A stretch of 64,000 nucleotides of DNA from Hyphomicrobiales bacterium. Its GTDB lineage: Bacteria > Pseudomonadota > Alphaproteobacteria > Rhizobiales > Rhizobiaceae. The notes beneath the pieces were generated by a model. The model made no database searches. It was not told the origin of the DNA and saw nothing but the letters and a program-made list of their open reading frames with translations. Positions 19,035 to 28,070 of this stretch are shown in pieces; the first letter of the stretch is position 1, and each line of letters begins with the position of its first letter. The translations under genes and the position numbers were made by a program. The stretch lies in contig UCEY01000006.1 in NCBI GenBank assembly GCA_900471605.1, positions 62,001 through 126,000 of the forward strand, read 5' to 3'.

Positions 19035-20261
19035 TTACCCGAGGGCGCTTCTGACTTCATTCAAGCCAGCCGTCGTTGTGCTTGGCGACGCCCTAGGGCC
19101 ACAGGTCACCTCGGCAAAGACGTGATCCTGCATGACGGACTCGTTCAAGGTGACGCCGTAGCCAGGTGCGTCCAAAACAGACAGGGTCCCGTTAGAAGCA
19201 CGGTTCTCGAAGGCCTCGGTCGCAACTTCGATGTACCCCGGAACAGCCGTCCAGTAGGGGAAGTGTTCCTGGATGTAGAAATTCGGGATGCAGGCGCTCA
19301 TGTGGACCGCGATGCTGGCCCCGACTGAACTGGCACACACATGCGGCTGGACCTTAAGCCCGTATGAGTTGGCAAGGGCCGCGACCTTGATCGCCTCGGC
19401 GAAGCCCCCAACGTTGCCGATATCGGGCTGAAGGATACTGACAGACCGTGTTGCCAGCAGTTCCCGGTAACCGCCAAGAAGGTAATGCCGCTCCCCGGTC
19501 GCGATAGGGATATTGACGGCGCCTTTAATCTGGTTCATCGCCCCAACATCCGTAGGGTCGATAATTTCCTCGACAAACGAAATCCCGCAATCCTCGACTT
19601 CGCGACAAAATCGTATCGTGTCCGAAATCGAGAGGCCGCCCGCCAGATCGAGCATAAGGTCAACCTCCGATCCGATGACTTTGCGGACTTCACGCACCAG
19701 ATTTACGGCTCGACCGACAGCATGACGATCATCAGAGCTACGATTTGACGGGTGCTGAAGGGTCCCGTTGGGCCGAATCCGTGCCAAAGGGTACATTTTA
19801 AGAGCAGGATGACCGTCCCTTACAGCGCCCTCGGCGCGTTGAAGAAGCTCAATCTCCGATGCTGCTCCAAAATACCAGCCGTTGGCGTAGTACGGTAGGC
19901 TCTCGCGCATCTTCCCGCCGAAAAGCTCATAGACTGGAACATTCAAGGCTCTCGCCTTGATATCCCAGAGCGCCTGCTCAATGGCGCTAAAAGCGGAGCC
20001 CGCGATCCCGCCGGGGTTCCTCAGCCAGAATGACTGATCATACATTTCAGCCACGATTGCGTTCAGGGAGCTCGGGTCTCTTCCGACGACGAAACGCTCG
20101 CAGAGGTCCTTGATCATGCCGGCTGCACTGGTCCCGCCGGAACCGTATGAGGGCGCTGCCTCGCCGAGACCGACAACTCCCGAATCCGTCTCAAGCTTGA
20201 CAATGACCGGCTTCAGACCCTCGCCCTGGACGTGGTAGACAGTCGCGGATTTAACCCTCAT
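19035..20261 (-). CDS. Mandelate racemase/muconate lactonizing enzyme-family protein (copy 1)
   Basis: A 408-residue enolase-superfamily enzyme. Metal ligands appear in LMLDLAGG, SFVEEIIDP and ATGERHYL; the catalytic dyad in LQPDIGNVGG and QPHVCASS; a lysine in ALKMYPLA. The N-terminal capping part has VGLGEAAPSYGSGGTSAAG, matching the equivalent stretch of copy 2. It is the first gene after the LysR regulator and is likely co-transcribed with the transporter, so the imported molecule is probably its substrate or a precursor. The frame is open 17 codons upstream of the ATG at 20261; I prefer this start because the homology begins here. Confidence 0.87.
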   Translation of the reverse strand: MRVKSATVYHVQGEGLKPVIVKLETDSGVVGLGEAAPSYGSGGTSAAGMIKDLCERFVVGRDPSSLNAIVAEMYDQSFWLRNPGGIAGSAFSAIEQALWDIKARALNVPVYELFGGKMRESLPYYANGWYFGAASEIELLQRAEGAVRDGHPALKMYPLARIRPNGTLQHPSNRSSDDRHAVGRAVNLVREVRKVIGSEVDLMLDLAGGLSISDTIRFCREVEDCGISFVEEIIDPTDVGAMNQIKGAVNIPIATGERHYLLGGYRELLATRSVSILQPDIGNVGGFAEAIKVAALANSYGLKVQPHVCASSVGASIAVHMSACIPNFYIQEHFPYWTAVPGYIEVATEAFENRASNGTLSVLDAPGYGVTLNESVMQDHVFAEVTCGPRASPSTTTAGLNEVRSALG

Positions 20262-20588
20262 CTTTTCATTGCCCTCCGATAGGCATAGCCATCCATGCGC
20301 GCGCTGATACACCCGCGTCAGTTGAGATCACGAAGTTGAACGGTGCGGTGTTCCCATCGCCATTTGCGACAAGACCCTTGAACGCTCTTCATCGGTGGCT
20401 GTTCTAGGCACTAGCTAAGTATTACATGGGAAAGATCGTCAAGCAGTGGGCAATCCCCTAGATTCGCACGTGATTTCAGATGCTTGATGCAGACTTTTTG
20501 TCTCACCCTGTCGCCCGTATGATAATGATTATAACTCCAGGTAATGATACCTGAGGGCTTTCACCGGATTAGCGCGCAAAATCTTCAG
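20262..20588. promoter_or_regulatory. Regulatory region between LysR gene and catabolic operon
   Basis: No gene is visible. Two palindromic elements lie close together: ATAAT-G-ATTAT at 20522-20532 and GGTA-ATGA-TACC at 20540-20551. On the minus strand a possible -35 TTGACG (20442-20437) and -10 TACTTA (20421-20416) are separated by only 15 bases, so this promoter is weakly supported. The arrangement suits LysR-type activation of the operon starting at 20261. Confidence 0.4.
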
Positions 20589-21566
20589 CTACCATCCCGC
20601 AGTTCGGTCTTCGGCAGCAGCGAGTGCCACCTTCCCGGCGAAGGTGAAGCTTTGCTTTGATTTTTGAATTTCGAGGAGGTCAGAGCGGACCTCGTTTTGC
20701 ATCCATCGTCGAACCTTCTGGACAAGATCACTTGGGGGATACAAGTCGTTGGTAAGAAGGTTGTAGTTTGCACCGGAAGCCAAGAACGTATCCGAAGCAG
20801 CCAGCAGCTTTCCGGAGCGTATCAGCCTGGAAGTGACAGAGAGCCAGCCCAACACCACTCCTTGCCCGTTGATGGCAGACTCAAGCGCCACTGAGTAATC
20901 TGAGAAGTGCAGGTGCTTGCAGCCCTTGGGTAACGCGAAGCCGCTGCGTTTAGAGAAAGTCTCCCAATCGCACCAATGATCAGTCAGTGAGATCAGAGTA
21001 TGCGGCCGGCGAGATGTCGGATTGTCGAGGGAGACGGTCCGACGCAGATACTCTGGCGACGCCATCGGCTGTATGATCTCGGGCAGATAAAGCGTTTCGC
21101 GACTTGTCGTTCGGCCCGCCTCCCACCGGCGAAGCCCGAGGTCGGCGAGCACCGGTCCGTCGCCCACGGCACCGGCTATAAGTTCAAAGCGTAGATCGAC
21201 ATCTGGGAAGATTTGCCGAAATTCGAACAAGCGTGGGATGAGCCAGTGCGACGCCATAGAAGATGAAATCGACAACAAGACCGAACTGCGGTCTCGTTGC
21301 GCGCGCCATCGCGCAAGAAGTCCGTCCACCGCATGGAACGCATCGGAAAGAACAGAACTGAGTTCGGAGCCTTTTTGCGTCAACCGGATCGTTGGTCCGG
21401 ATCGTTGGAAGAGTTGTTCCCCGAGTTCCGTTTCGAGTGCAGCAATGGCCCGGCTGACCGCAGGCTGCGTGATCTGGAGCTCATTTGCCGCCTTCGAAAA
21501 CGAATTCAGGCGCGCCGCTGCCTCAAAGGCGTAGAGTGTGTGGGGTGCTGGTCGTTTAGGCATCAT
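20589..21566 (-). CDS. LysR-family transcriptional regulator (GcvA-like)
   Basis: A 325-residue regulator. The winged helix-turn-helix covers about residues 8-65 (SFSKAANELQITQPAVSRAIAALE), followed by the LysR substrate-binding fold. The N-terminal PAPHTLYAFEAAARLNSFSKAA style is that of the GcvA group. It lies directly upstream of, and in the same direction as, the enolase-enzyme/ABC operon, with a 327-base regulatory region between, so it is the likely regulator of that operon and would respond to its substrate. Start is the double ATG at 21566. Confidence 0.88.
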   Translation of the reverse strand: MMPKRPAPHTLYAFEAAARLNSFSKAANELQITQPAVSRAIAALETELGEQLFQRSGPTIRLTQKGSELSSVLSDAFHAVDGLLARWRAQRDRSSVLLSISSSMASHWLIPRLFEFRQIFPDVDLRFELIAGAVGDGPVLADLGLRRWEAGRTTSRETLYLPEIIQPMASPEYLRRTVSLDNPTSRRPHTLISLTDHWCDWETFSKRSGFALPKGCKHLHFSDYSVALESAINGQGVVLGWLSVTSRLIRSGKLLAASDTFLASGANYNLLTNDLYPPSDLVQKVRRWMQNEVRSDLLEIQKSKQSFTFAGKVALAAAEDRTAGW

Positions 21567-21640
21567 GGTAAGACTCTATGCATCCCATCCTGGTTTCTGA
21601 CATGTCCCACGGCCCGGCATCATTCCAGGACCGCACCGCG

Positions 21641-23284
21641 TTAGCCAACATCTTTTAATCTGCTTTCAATAAGCAGTCCGTGCTCGTCCATGATCGGGTG
21701 GGCGACCGAGACGATATGGGCATTGATGCGCTTCAGGTCGCGCAGCATGTCGAGATGCAGCGAGCTGGTCTGCAGGCTGTCGGCGCGGCCGTCGCGCAGG
21801 CGTTCCAGATGGCGTTCGGAGGACTGCTTTTCCATGCGGCGGACCTCGACCTTCACTTCCATCATCTGCTTGGCGAGCTTGAAGTCGCGGGTGACGAAGA
21901 TCGTCTGGGCGATGCGCAGGTTGTCGATCGTCAGATGGAAGAGCTTCTTCAGCTCCTCATAGCCGTCCTCGGAGAATTTGAGGCCGAGCGAAGCCTTCTT
22001 GGTGACCTGCGGCAGCAGGCCCTTCTCGATGATGTCGCCGATATGTTCGAGATTGATCGCATAGTCGATAATGACGATCGAGCGGCGGCCGTTCTCTTCA
22101 CTCAGGCCTTCGCGGCCGAGCTTGGAGAGATAGATCTTCACTTCCTGCTGCAGGCTGTCGACGCGCTTTTCCAGCGAGGGGATTTCCTTGAGCTTGGCGA
22201 GATCGTCCTTCTCGAAGGCGTCGGAGGCGCGCATCAGCATGCGCTCGATGAGATCCCCGACGCCGAGCGTTTCGCGGGTGGCGCTGGCGAGCGCCACGAC
22301 CGGCGTCGAGAGTTCGCCCTGATCGAGATATTTCGGCGCATTGTCGGCCTGCACCTCTTCCGGGACCAGCCGCAGCATCAGCTTCGACAGCAGTTGCGAG
22401 AAGGGCCAGGCGAGTGCGGCAAGGATCAGGTTGAAGCCAAGATGGGCGTCGACCGGCAGCTTGGCGGGCGAGAGCGGCAGCATTTCCAGGATATCGGCGC
22501 CATAGCCTGCGAGCGGCAGCGCGACAGCGCAGCCGATGGCGCGCACGATCAGATTGCCGAGCGTGACGCGCTTTGCCGAAGGCGGGCCGGAGAGCGAGGC
22601 GACGACGGGGGGGATCGCGCCGCCGAGATTGGCGCCGAGCACCAGCACGATGATCAGGCCGGCCGAGAGGATGCCGGTCGAGGCGAGCGACAGGATCAGC
22701 ACGACGGCGGCGAGGCTGGAGGAAGAAATGAAGGCGATGCCGGCGGAGAAGGCCAGCGCCACAGGCCAGGCATTGTCGAGCAGGCCGATGAAGGCGGCAA
22801 GCGCCGGCGACTGGCGCATCGGCTCGGTGGCGCTGCTGAGAAGATGCAGCGACAGCAGCATCAGGCCGATGCCGATCAGCGCCGTGCCGCCGCCCTGGCG
22901 GGAGGTCGAGCCGCTGCGATAGAGCACGATGCCGGCAAGGATGACGAGCGGCGACAGCCACTCGATGCCGGTCGCGACGATCCAGGCGGTGACGGCGGTG
23001 CCGACATTGGCGCCGAGGAGCACGATCTGCGCCATGCGCGGCTTGACGAGCTCACGTTCGACGAAGGAAGCGACCATCAGCGCCGTTGCCGTCGAGCTCT
23101 GCAGTGCGATGGTGGCGACGAAGCCCGAGACGAAGGAACGCAGGCCGCTCCGCGTGCCGGTCGCGAGACCGGTGCGAAGCTTGGCGCCGAAGGCCCGCGA
23201 CACGCCGTCCTTCACCTGCGCGAGGCCGAACAGCAGCAAGGCTACTGCACCGAACAGATTAATCATGACGATTGTCGACGTCAT
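21641..23284 (-). CDS. Na+/phosphate cotransporter family protein with PhoU-like tail
   Basis: A 547-residue membrane protein. Residues 1-310 contain two repeats of Na/Pi-cotransporter type, with the signature QSSTATAL near residue 61 and FISSSSLAAVV near 190; hydrophobic segments alternate throughout. Residues about 335-540 form a PhoU-like helical domain (MLMRASDAFEKDDLAKLKE onward). The family exports or imports phosphate with sodium. Codon use is strongly GC-biased, which gives a 540-codon open frame on the opposite strand that I consider spurious. It is probably transcribed alone from the region shared with the divergent DeoR-type gene. Confidence 0.88.
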   Translation of the reverse strand: MTSTIVMINLFGAVALLLFGLAQVKDGVSRAFGAKLRTGLATGTRSGLRSFVSGFVATIALQSSTATALMVASFVERELVKPRMAQIVLLGANVGTAVTAWIVATGIEWLSPLVILAGIVLYRSGSTSRQGGGTALIGIGLMLLSLHLLSSATEPMRQSPALAAFIGLLDNAWPVALAFSAGIAFISSSSLAAVVLILSLASTGILSAGLIIVLVLGANLGGAIPPVVASLSGPPSAKRVTLGNLIVRAIGCAVALPLAGYGADILEMLPLSPAKLPVDAHLGFNLILAALAWPFSQLLSKLMLRLVPEEVQADNAPKYLDQGELSTPVVALASATRETLGVGDLIERMLMRASDAFEKDDLAKLKEIPSLEKRVDSLQQEVKIYLSKLGREGLSEENGRRSIVIIDYAINLEHIGDIIEKGLLPQVTKKASLGLKFSEDGYEELKKLFHLTIDNLRIAQTIFVTRDFKLAKQMMEVKVEVRRMEKQSSERHLERLRDGRADSLQTSSLHLDMLRDLKRINAHIVSVAHPIMDEHGLLIESRLKDVG

Positions 23285-23655
23285 CCCGCCACTCCTTGTT
23301 AACGAGGGGAGATCGCATCTGAACTTCAGACAGCGTGTGTTCCCGAGAGCCGCCGCCCGCCCACAACAGGTCCGCCAGGGACGAGCAGCAGCCTCTCTGG
23401 GAGGAGAATGCTGGCTCTACTGCACCGGCCGACAGATGAGGTTCGCCTATGGCGGCCTCACACTGGCGAGCATGATTGATATCGATCACGTTGGCAAGAT
23501 AGTTTTGCATTCCCCGTTTTGTTCACTTTCAATATTTGGGGTCGTACGCGCTAAATTGCTGCAAAGCAGCACGTTTTGTCATGAAATCGTCATTTGACAA
23601 AGATCGATATCAATCATACACGTGATCGAAATAGGTCACAAAAGGGAAGCGCTTT
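23285..23655. promoter_or_regulatory. Divergent control region with DeoR-type operator candidates
   Basis: This 371-base intergenic region separates the Na/Pi gene from the DeoR-type gene. It contains a 16-bp exact inverted repeat pair (ATGATTGATATCGATC at 23472-23487 and its reverse complement at 23602-23617), a second inverted repeat TTTGTCA (23575-23581) / TGACAAA (23595-23601) and a small hairpin GCTGC-AAA-GCAGC (23558-23570). TTGACA at 23594-23599 is a candidate -35 for the plus-strand operon and is overlapped by the repeats, as expected for repression. The first 180 bases show nothing I can assign. Confidence 0.55.
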
Positions 23656-24429
23656 GTGCTTACAATCGCCCAGGAACGTCAGGCAAGAATTGCGGAATTG
23701 CTGCGCGAGGAACAATTCCTGGCGATCAATACGCTTGCTGAGCGCCTTGGAATTTCACTTGCCACGGCCCGTCGCGACCTCGACGAACTCGAGCAGGCAG
23801 GTGTGCTGCGACGGACGCACGGCGGAGCTGTCAGCGTCAATCAGGTCGGGCAGGACACGACGCACGCTGCACGGTCAGTCTCGCGGCAAGCCGAGAAGGC
23901 CGCGATCGCTGCCGTTGCAGCGGGCATGATTGCTGAAGGTGACGCAGTATTTCTCGATGCAGGTACTACCGCGCTGGAAGTTGCGAAGATCCTTTCAGGC
24001 CGCAAGGGCCTGACCCTGATCTCGAATGGTCTCGACATCATTGCCGAGCTCTCACGCGGCGACGGAAACGGCATCTACTCAGTCGGCGGCGAATTCACCG
24101 ATACGAACCGCTCGTATCGCGGACCGCTGGCGGAGAATTTCGTGCGCCAGTTCAATGCTGACAAGCTGATCCTGAATGCGAGTTCCATCGACCTTGATCG
24201 GGGGACGATCTGCACCTCGAACCCGGTCAACGCCAGCATCCAAAAGGCAATGATCGAAGTCTCGAGGCGCGTGATCGTTGTCGCCGATCATTCCAAGTTC
24301 ACCAAATCGAGCCTCTCGGTCACCACCAGAATCGAGGACGTCGGCGTGATCATCACCGACGTCGGCGCCAAGTCGATCGTCGATACAGTGCCAGAAAAAC
24401 TGCGGAGGAAGTTCGTCATCGCGAACTAA
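23656..24429 (+). CDS. DeoR-family repressor, AccR-like
   Basis: A 257-residue regulator starting with GTG. Residues 1-57 form the DeoR winged helix (LAERLGISLATARRDLDELE, then RRTHGGAV), and residues 75-235 the DeoRC sensor with DAGTTALEVAKIL, which normally binds a sugar phosphate. It is the first gene of the operon that continues to 33046. The agrocinopine repressor AccR of Ti plasmids is of this family, stands in the same place before the same series of genes, and responds to a sugar phosphate released by the operon's own enzymes. I infer the same logic here; effector unknown. Confidence 0.88.
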   Translation: MLTIAQERQARIAELLREEQFLAINTLAERLGISLATARRDLDELEQAGVLRRTHGGAVSVNQVGQDTTHAARSVSRQAEKAAIAAVAAGMIAEGDAVFLDAGTTALEVAKILSGRKGLTLISNGLDIIAELSRGDGNGIYSVGGEFTDTNRSYRGPLAENFVRQFNADKLILNASSIDLDRGTICTSNPVNASIQKAMIEVSRRVIVVADHSKFTKSSLSVTTRIEDVGVIITDVGAKSIVDTVPEKLRRKFVIAN

Positions 24430-24489
24430 GGCTCGGTGCCGCCGCCGAATAGCAAGCCAGAATCTACTCTTAAGTCCGGGAGAGGACCA

Positions 24490-26055
24490 ATGATCAAGAC
24501 TGATCGCAGACGTTTTCTTATCGGCGCCAGCGTTGCTGCTTTGGCGTCGACGACGAGCATGAGACTTACCTTCGCAGCCGACCGCAAGGCGCTGAAGATC
24601 GGCGTGAACGGCTTGCCGTCATCGCTGGAGCCTATCAACGGGATCAGCAATACGGGCCCGCGTATCATCAACCAGATCTTTGACACTCTTATTCGTCGCG
24701 ACTACTTCGCCGAAGGCGCGAAGGGCAACGGCATCAAGCTCGTGCCAGCACTTGCGGAGAGCTTTGAACGCATTGATGACAAGTCGGTCCGCTTCAAGCT
24801 TCGCCAAGGTGTCAAATTCCACAATGGCACCGAGATGACTGCCGAAGATGTTGCCTTCACCTTCTCGTCCGAGCGCCTTTGGGGCGACGAGGCAATCAAG
24901 ACTGTGCCGAACGGCCGCAACTTCTCGCCCAACTGGGACGAACCCGTTGTCGAAGACAAATACACGGTCGTCCTGCGTACCAAGACCCCGTCCTATCTCA
25001 TAGAGAAGTACCTGGGCTCGTGGCTTGGCCCGATCGTTCCGAAGGAATATTACAAGAGCCTTGGCGCGGTTGCTTTTGGCAACAAGCCGATCGGTACCGG
25101 CCCCTACAAGTTCAAGGAACTCGTTGCCAACGATCATGCCACGCTGGAGGCGAACGATGGCTATTGGGGCGAAAAGCCCACGGCTTCGTCAATCACCTAC
25201 CAGGTTGTTGCCGAGCCGGCGACCCGTGTCGCCGGCCTTATCAGTGGCGAATACGACATCATCACGACCCTTACGCCGGACGACATGGCGCTGATCGATG
25301 GATACGACGACCTCGAAACGCGCGGGACGCTGATCGAAAACGTTCACATGTTCACCTTCAATTTCAACAATCCGGTCGTCCAGTCCAAGGCATTGCGCCG
25401 GGCGATGTCGCTCGCCATCAATCGGCCGCTGATGGTCGAGGCATTGTGGAAAGGCAAGGCGTCAATCCCGAACGGCTTCAACTTCCCGAGCTATGGCGCA
25501 AGCTTCGATCCAAAGCGCAAGCCGATGGAATACAACGTCGAGGAAGCCAAGCGTCTGGTGAAGGAAAGCGGCTACGACGGCAAGCCGATCACATACCACA
25601 CCATGGGCAACTACTACGCCAACGCAGTTCCCGCGCTCATGATGATGATCGAAATGTGGAAGGCTGTCGGCATCAACGTCGTTCCGACGATCTACGCACC
25701 GGGAACGACTCCAAAGGACAGCGACATCATGATCCGCAACTGGTCGAACGGCCAATGGCTGACCGATGGTCTGACGACGATGGTTTCCGAGTTCGGTCCG
25801 GGCCGTGGCATCCAGAAGCGCTGGGGCTGGAAAGCGCCGGCCGAATTCAACGAGCTCTGTGACAAGGTCGCGCAATTGAAAGACGGCGAGGAACGCTCTG
25901 CAGCGTTCAACCGCCTTCGCGATATTTTCGAAGACGAGGCGCCGGCCGTGCTGCTCTACCAGCCCTTCGACGTCTACGCGGCGCGCAAGACCGTCCAGTG
26001 GAGTCCGGTCTCGTTCGAAACGATGGAGTTCCGGGGCAACCTGAACTTCAAATAA
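24490..26055 (+). CDS. ABC transporter substrate-binding protein family 5, AccA-like
   Basis: A 521-residue periplasmic binding protein with a twin-arginine leader (DRRRFLIGASVAALAST) and probable cleavage near residue 30. The mature chain has family-5 features: SLEPINGISN, RLRQGVKFHNGTEMTAEDV and KPIGTGPYKFKEL. This family binds oligopeptides, nickel and, in AccA of Agrobacterium, the sugar-phosphodiester opines agrocinopines. The ATG at 24490 is chosen because AGAGGA lies just upstream. The gene follows the DeoR-type repressor by 60 bases and is followed by an intercistronic stem-loop, common after binding-protein genes that need higher expression than the membrane subunits. Confidence 0.9.
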   Translation: MIKTDRRRFLIGASVAALASTTSMRLTFAADRKALKIGVNGLPSSLEPINGISNTGPRIINQIFDTLIRRDYFAEGAKGNGIKLVPALAESFERIDDKSVRFKLRQGVKFHNGTEMTAEDVAFTFSSERLWGDEAIKTVPNGRNFSPNWDEPVVEDKYTVVLRTKTPSYLIEKYLGSWLGPIVPKEYYKSLGAVAFGNKPIGTGPYKFKELVANDHATLEANDGYWGEKPTASSITYQVVAEPATRVAGLISGEYDIITTLTPDDMALIDGYDDLETRGTLIENVHMFTFNFNNPVVQSKALRRAMSLAINRPLMVEALWKGKASIPNGFNFPSYGASFDPKRKPMEYNVEEAKRLVKESGYDGKPITYHTMGNYYANAVPALMMMIEMWKAVGINVVPTIYAPGTTPKDSDIMIRNWSNGQWLTDGLTTMVSEFGPGRGIQKRWGWKAPAEFNELCDKVAQLKDGEERSAAFNRLRDIFEDEAPAVLLYQPFDVYAARKTVQWSPVSFETMEFRGNLNFK

Positions 26056-26072
26056 GACAACGCGATGATCAA

Positions 26073-26103
26073 GGAGCGGTGCGTGGAGGATGCGCACCGC
26101 TTC
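26073..26103 (+). other. Intercistronic stem-loop
   Basis: AGCGGTGCG (26075-26083) and CGCACCGCT (26093-26101) form a perfect nine-pair stem with a nine-base loop, extended by two further pairs. It lies between the binding-protein stop and the ATPase start and has no T-run, so mRNA stabilisation or partial termination is more likely than full termination. Confidence 0.6.
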
Positions 26104-26115
26104 CGGGAGGAAGAT

Positions 26116-27060
26116 ATGCCTAGATTGCTAACGGTCCAGGATCTTGTCGTCGAGATGCCGGGTCGCAACATCAAGATCCTGAACGGCGTGAGCTTTTCCC
26201 TGGATACCGGCCAGACCCTCGGTCTTGTCGGCGAATCCGGCTGCGGCAAGAGCATGACCTGTTATGCCATCGGCAACATGCTTCCGCACGGGCTCGCCCA
26301 AACGGGCGGCTCCGTTGATTTATCAAGCAATGCGACCCCGAGCAAAGCAGGTAAACCGAAGATCTCCATGATTTTTCAGGATCCGACGAGTAGCCTGAAC
26401 CCTGTTCACACGATCGGATACTACCTTGAATCGGCGCTTCACCGCCATCAAGGTCTCAAGGGGAGTGACGCTCGAATGGAAGCGATGCGCCTTCTTGAGC
26501 GTGTCGGTATCGACAGGGTCAAGAGCAGGCTGCGCTCTTACCCACATCAGTTTTCCGGCGGCATGAACCAGCGCGTGATGATCGCTCATGCCCTTGCGGC
26601 TAAGCCTGAGCTCCTGATTGCCGACGAACCGACGACTGCGCTCGATGTAACAATGCAGGCGCAGATCCTTCACCTTCTCGAGGAATTGAAGGCAGAAACA
26701 GGAATGGCGCTCATCATCGTCTCCCACGATCTCGGCGTCATCGCTCGCTTAGCCGACGAGGCAGCGGTCATGTATTGCGGGAAGATCGTTGAAACCGCTC
26801 CGGTGGAAGATCTTCTTGCGCGACCTGCCCATCCTTATGCGCGCGCCCTCATTGACTGCATGCCGAGCATCGATGCGAGCGATCTTGAGCCGCCCGTTCC
26901 GATCCCCGGATCTGTCCCGCTCCTCGATTGCCTTCCCCATGGTTGCTACTTCCACCCTCGCTGTTCGCGCGCGAGCTCTCAGTGTACAGCACAGTTTCCT
27001 TCTTCAGCCATTGTCGGGCCTGCACACCAGGCAGCATGCTACCATCCGGTGGCAGCATGA
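26116..27060 (+). CDS. ABC transporter ATPase, DppD/OppD type
   Basis: A 314-residue ATPase: Walker A GESGCGKS near residue 38, signature FSGGMNQR, Walker B LLIADEPTTALD, switch His in IVSHDLG. The C-terminus has the oligopeptide-type cysteine tail (PHGCYFHPRCSRASSQC), which in this family holds an Fe-S cluster or structural metal. The ATG at 26116 has GGGAGGAAGAT before it. The stop overlaps the next ATPase's ATG (ATGA), so the two subunits are translationally coupled. Confidence 0.92.
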   Translation: MPRLLTVQDLVVEMPGRNIKILNGVSFSLDTGQTLGLVGESGCGKSMTCYAIGNMLPHGLAQTGGSVDLSSNATPSKAGKPKISMIFQDPTSSLNPVHTIGYYLESALHRHQGLKGSDARMEAMRLLERVGIDRVKSRLRSYPHQFSGGMNQRVMIAHALAAKPELLIADEPTTALDVTMQAQILHLLEELKAETGMALIIVSHDLGVIARLADEAAVMYCGKIVETAPVEDLLARPAHPYARALIDCMPSIDASDLEPPVPIPGSVPLLDCLPHGCYFHPRCSRASSQCTAQFPSSAIVGPAHQAACYHPVAA

Positions 27061-28070
27061 GCACGCCCATCCTGAGAACGAAGGACCTGTCGAAGGCGTT
27101 TGGGCACAAGACCAGCCTGTTCTCGAGGTCACACAGCTTTTTCGCGTCAAGATCGATCGACCTTGATCTTGCTGCCCGCGAGAGACTGGGGATTGTCGGG
27201 GAATCCGGCAGTGGCAAGTCTACGCTTGGCCGCCTCCTCCTTGGCTTGACGCCGCCCACTTCGGGAGAGATCTGGTTCGAAGGCATCAATCACAAAGACC
27301 GTACCGCTCGCGACTGGCTGCAGTTTCGAATTCAAACCTCTCTCGTACAGCAGAACCCCCTTTCTGCGTTGAACCCGCAGATGACAGTCGGCAAACAGGT
27401 CTCTGAAGCGCTTCTGGTTCATCGCATCGCCAACCGCGCCGATGCCTATAAGCGGGTCGGCGCGATGTTCGAGCGAGTCGGCCTGTCGGCTACCATGATG
27501 GACCGCTATCCCCACCAGATGTCCGGCGGGCAAAGGCAACGTGTCGTTATCGCGCGTGCGCTGATCCTCAACCCGAAGCTGGTCGTGTTTGACGAGGCGG
27601 TTTCCGCGCTGGACGTCTCCGTCCAGGCTCAGGTCGTAGCGCTGCTGCGAGAGTTATGGCAGGAACTCAACCTCGCCTATGTCTTCATCACACATGATCT
27701 TCGCATCGTTCGCCATCTCGTCGACCGCATAGCAGTGATGTATCTCGGCCGTGTTGTCGAAACAGGTGATATCAGGTCAGTCTATCACTGGCCAAGGCAT
27801 CCATACACCCGTGCCCTTCTTGCTTCGGTCCCGACAATGAACCCGGCTGTACGCAACATCGTGCCGCCTATCAAAGGCGAGCTCGACGTTACGAAAGCCT
27901 TGCACGGCTGCCCATTCCGCTCACGGTGTCCGTTCGCCATCGAAAGATGTTCGTCGGAGACACCGCACCTGCGCCCAGTCGGGGGACAACAGGTCTCGTG
28001 TCATCGTGCTGAGGAATTTCCTCAGTCCATCACATCGCCGGTGGCGGAATTACGCGAGGAGATCGTGTGA
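27057..28070 (+). CDS. ABC transporter ATPase, DppF/OppF type
   Basis: A 337-residue ATPase with Walker A GESGSGKST near residue 48, signature MSGGQRQR, Walker B LVVFDEAVSALD and switch His in FITHDLR; it ends with the cysteine-containing oligopeptide-transport tail (HGCPFRSRCPFAIERC). In the Walker B region the usual DEPTSALD reads DEAVSALD, as is common in rhizobial copies. The ATG at 27057 overlaps the upstream stop, and its own stop overlaps the permease ATG, so coupling continues through the set. Confidence 0.92.
   Translation: MSTPILRTKDLSKAFGHKTSLFSRSHSFFASRSIDLDLAARERLGIVGESGSGKSTLGRLLLGLTPPTSGEIWFEGINHKDRTARDWLQFRIQTSLVQQNPLSALNPQMTVGKQVSEALLVHRIANRADAYKRVGAMFERVGLSATMMDRYPHQMSGGQRQRVVIARALILNPKLVVFDEAVSALDVSVQAQVVALLRELWQELNLAYVFITHDLRIVRHLVDRIAVMYLGRVVETGDIRSVYHWPRHPYTRALLASVPTMNPAVRNIVPPIKGELDVTKALHGCPFRSRCPFAIERCSSETPHLRPVGGQQVSCHRAEEFPQSITSPVAELREEIV

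Noticed and set aside
21680-23302. 540-codon open frame antisense to the Na/Pi cotransporter gene
   Set aside because: Its translation is dominated by Asp/Gln/Arg/Glu repeats typical of the mirror frame of GC-rich membrane genes, with no recognisable domain. The opposite strand encodes a clear transporter.
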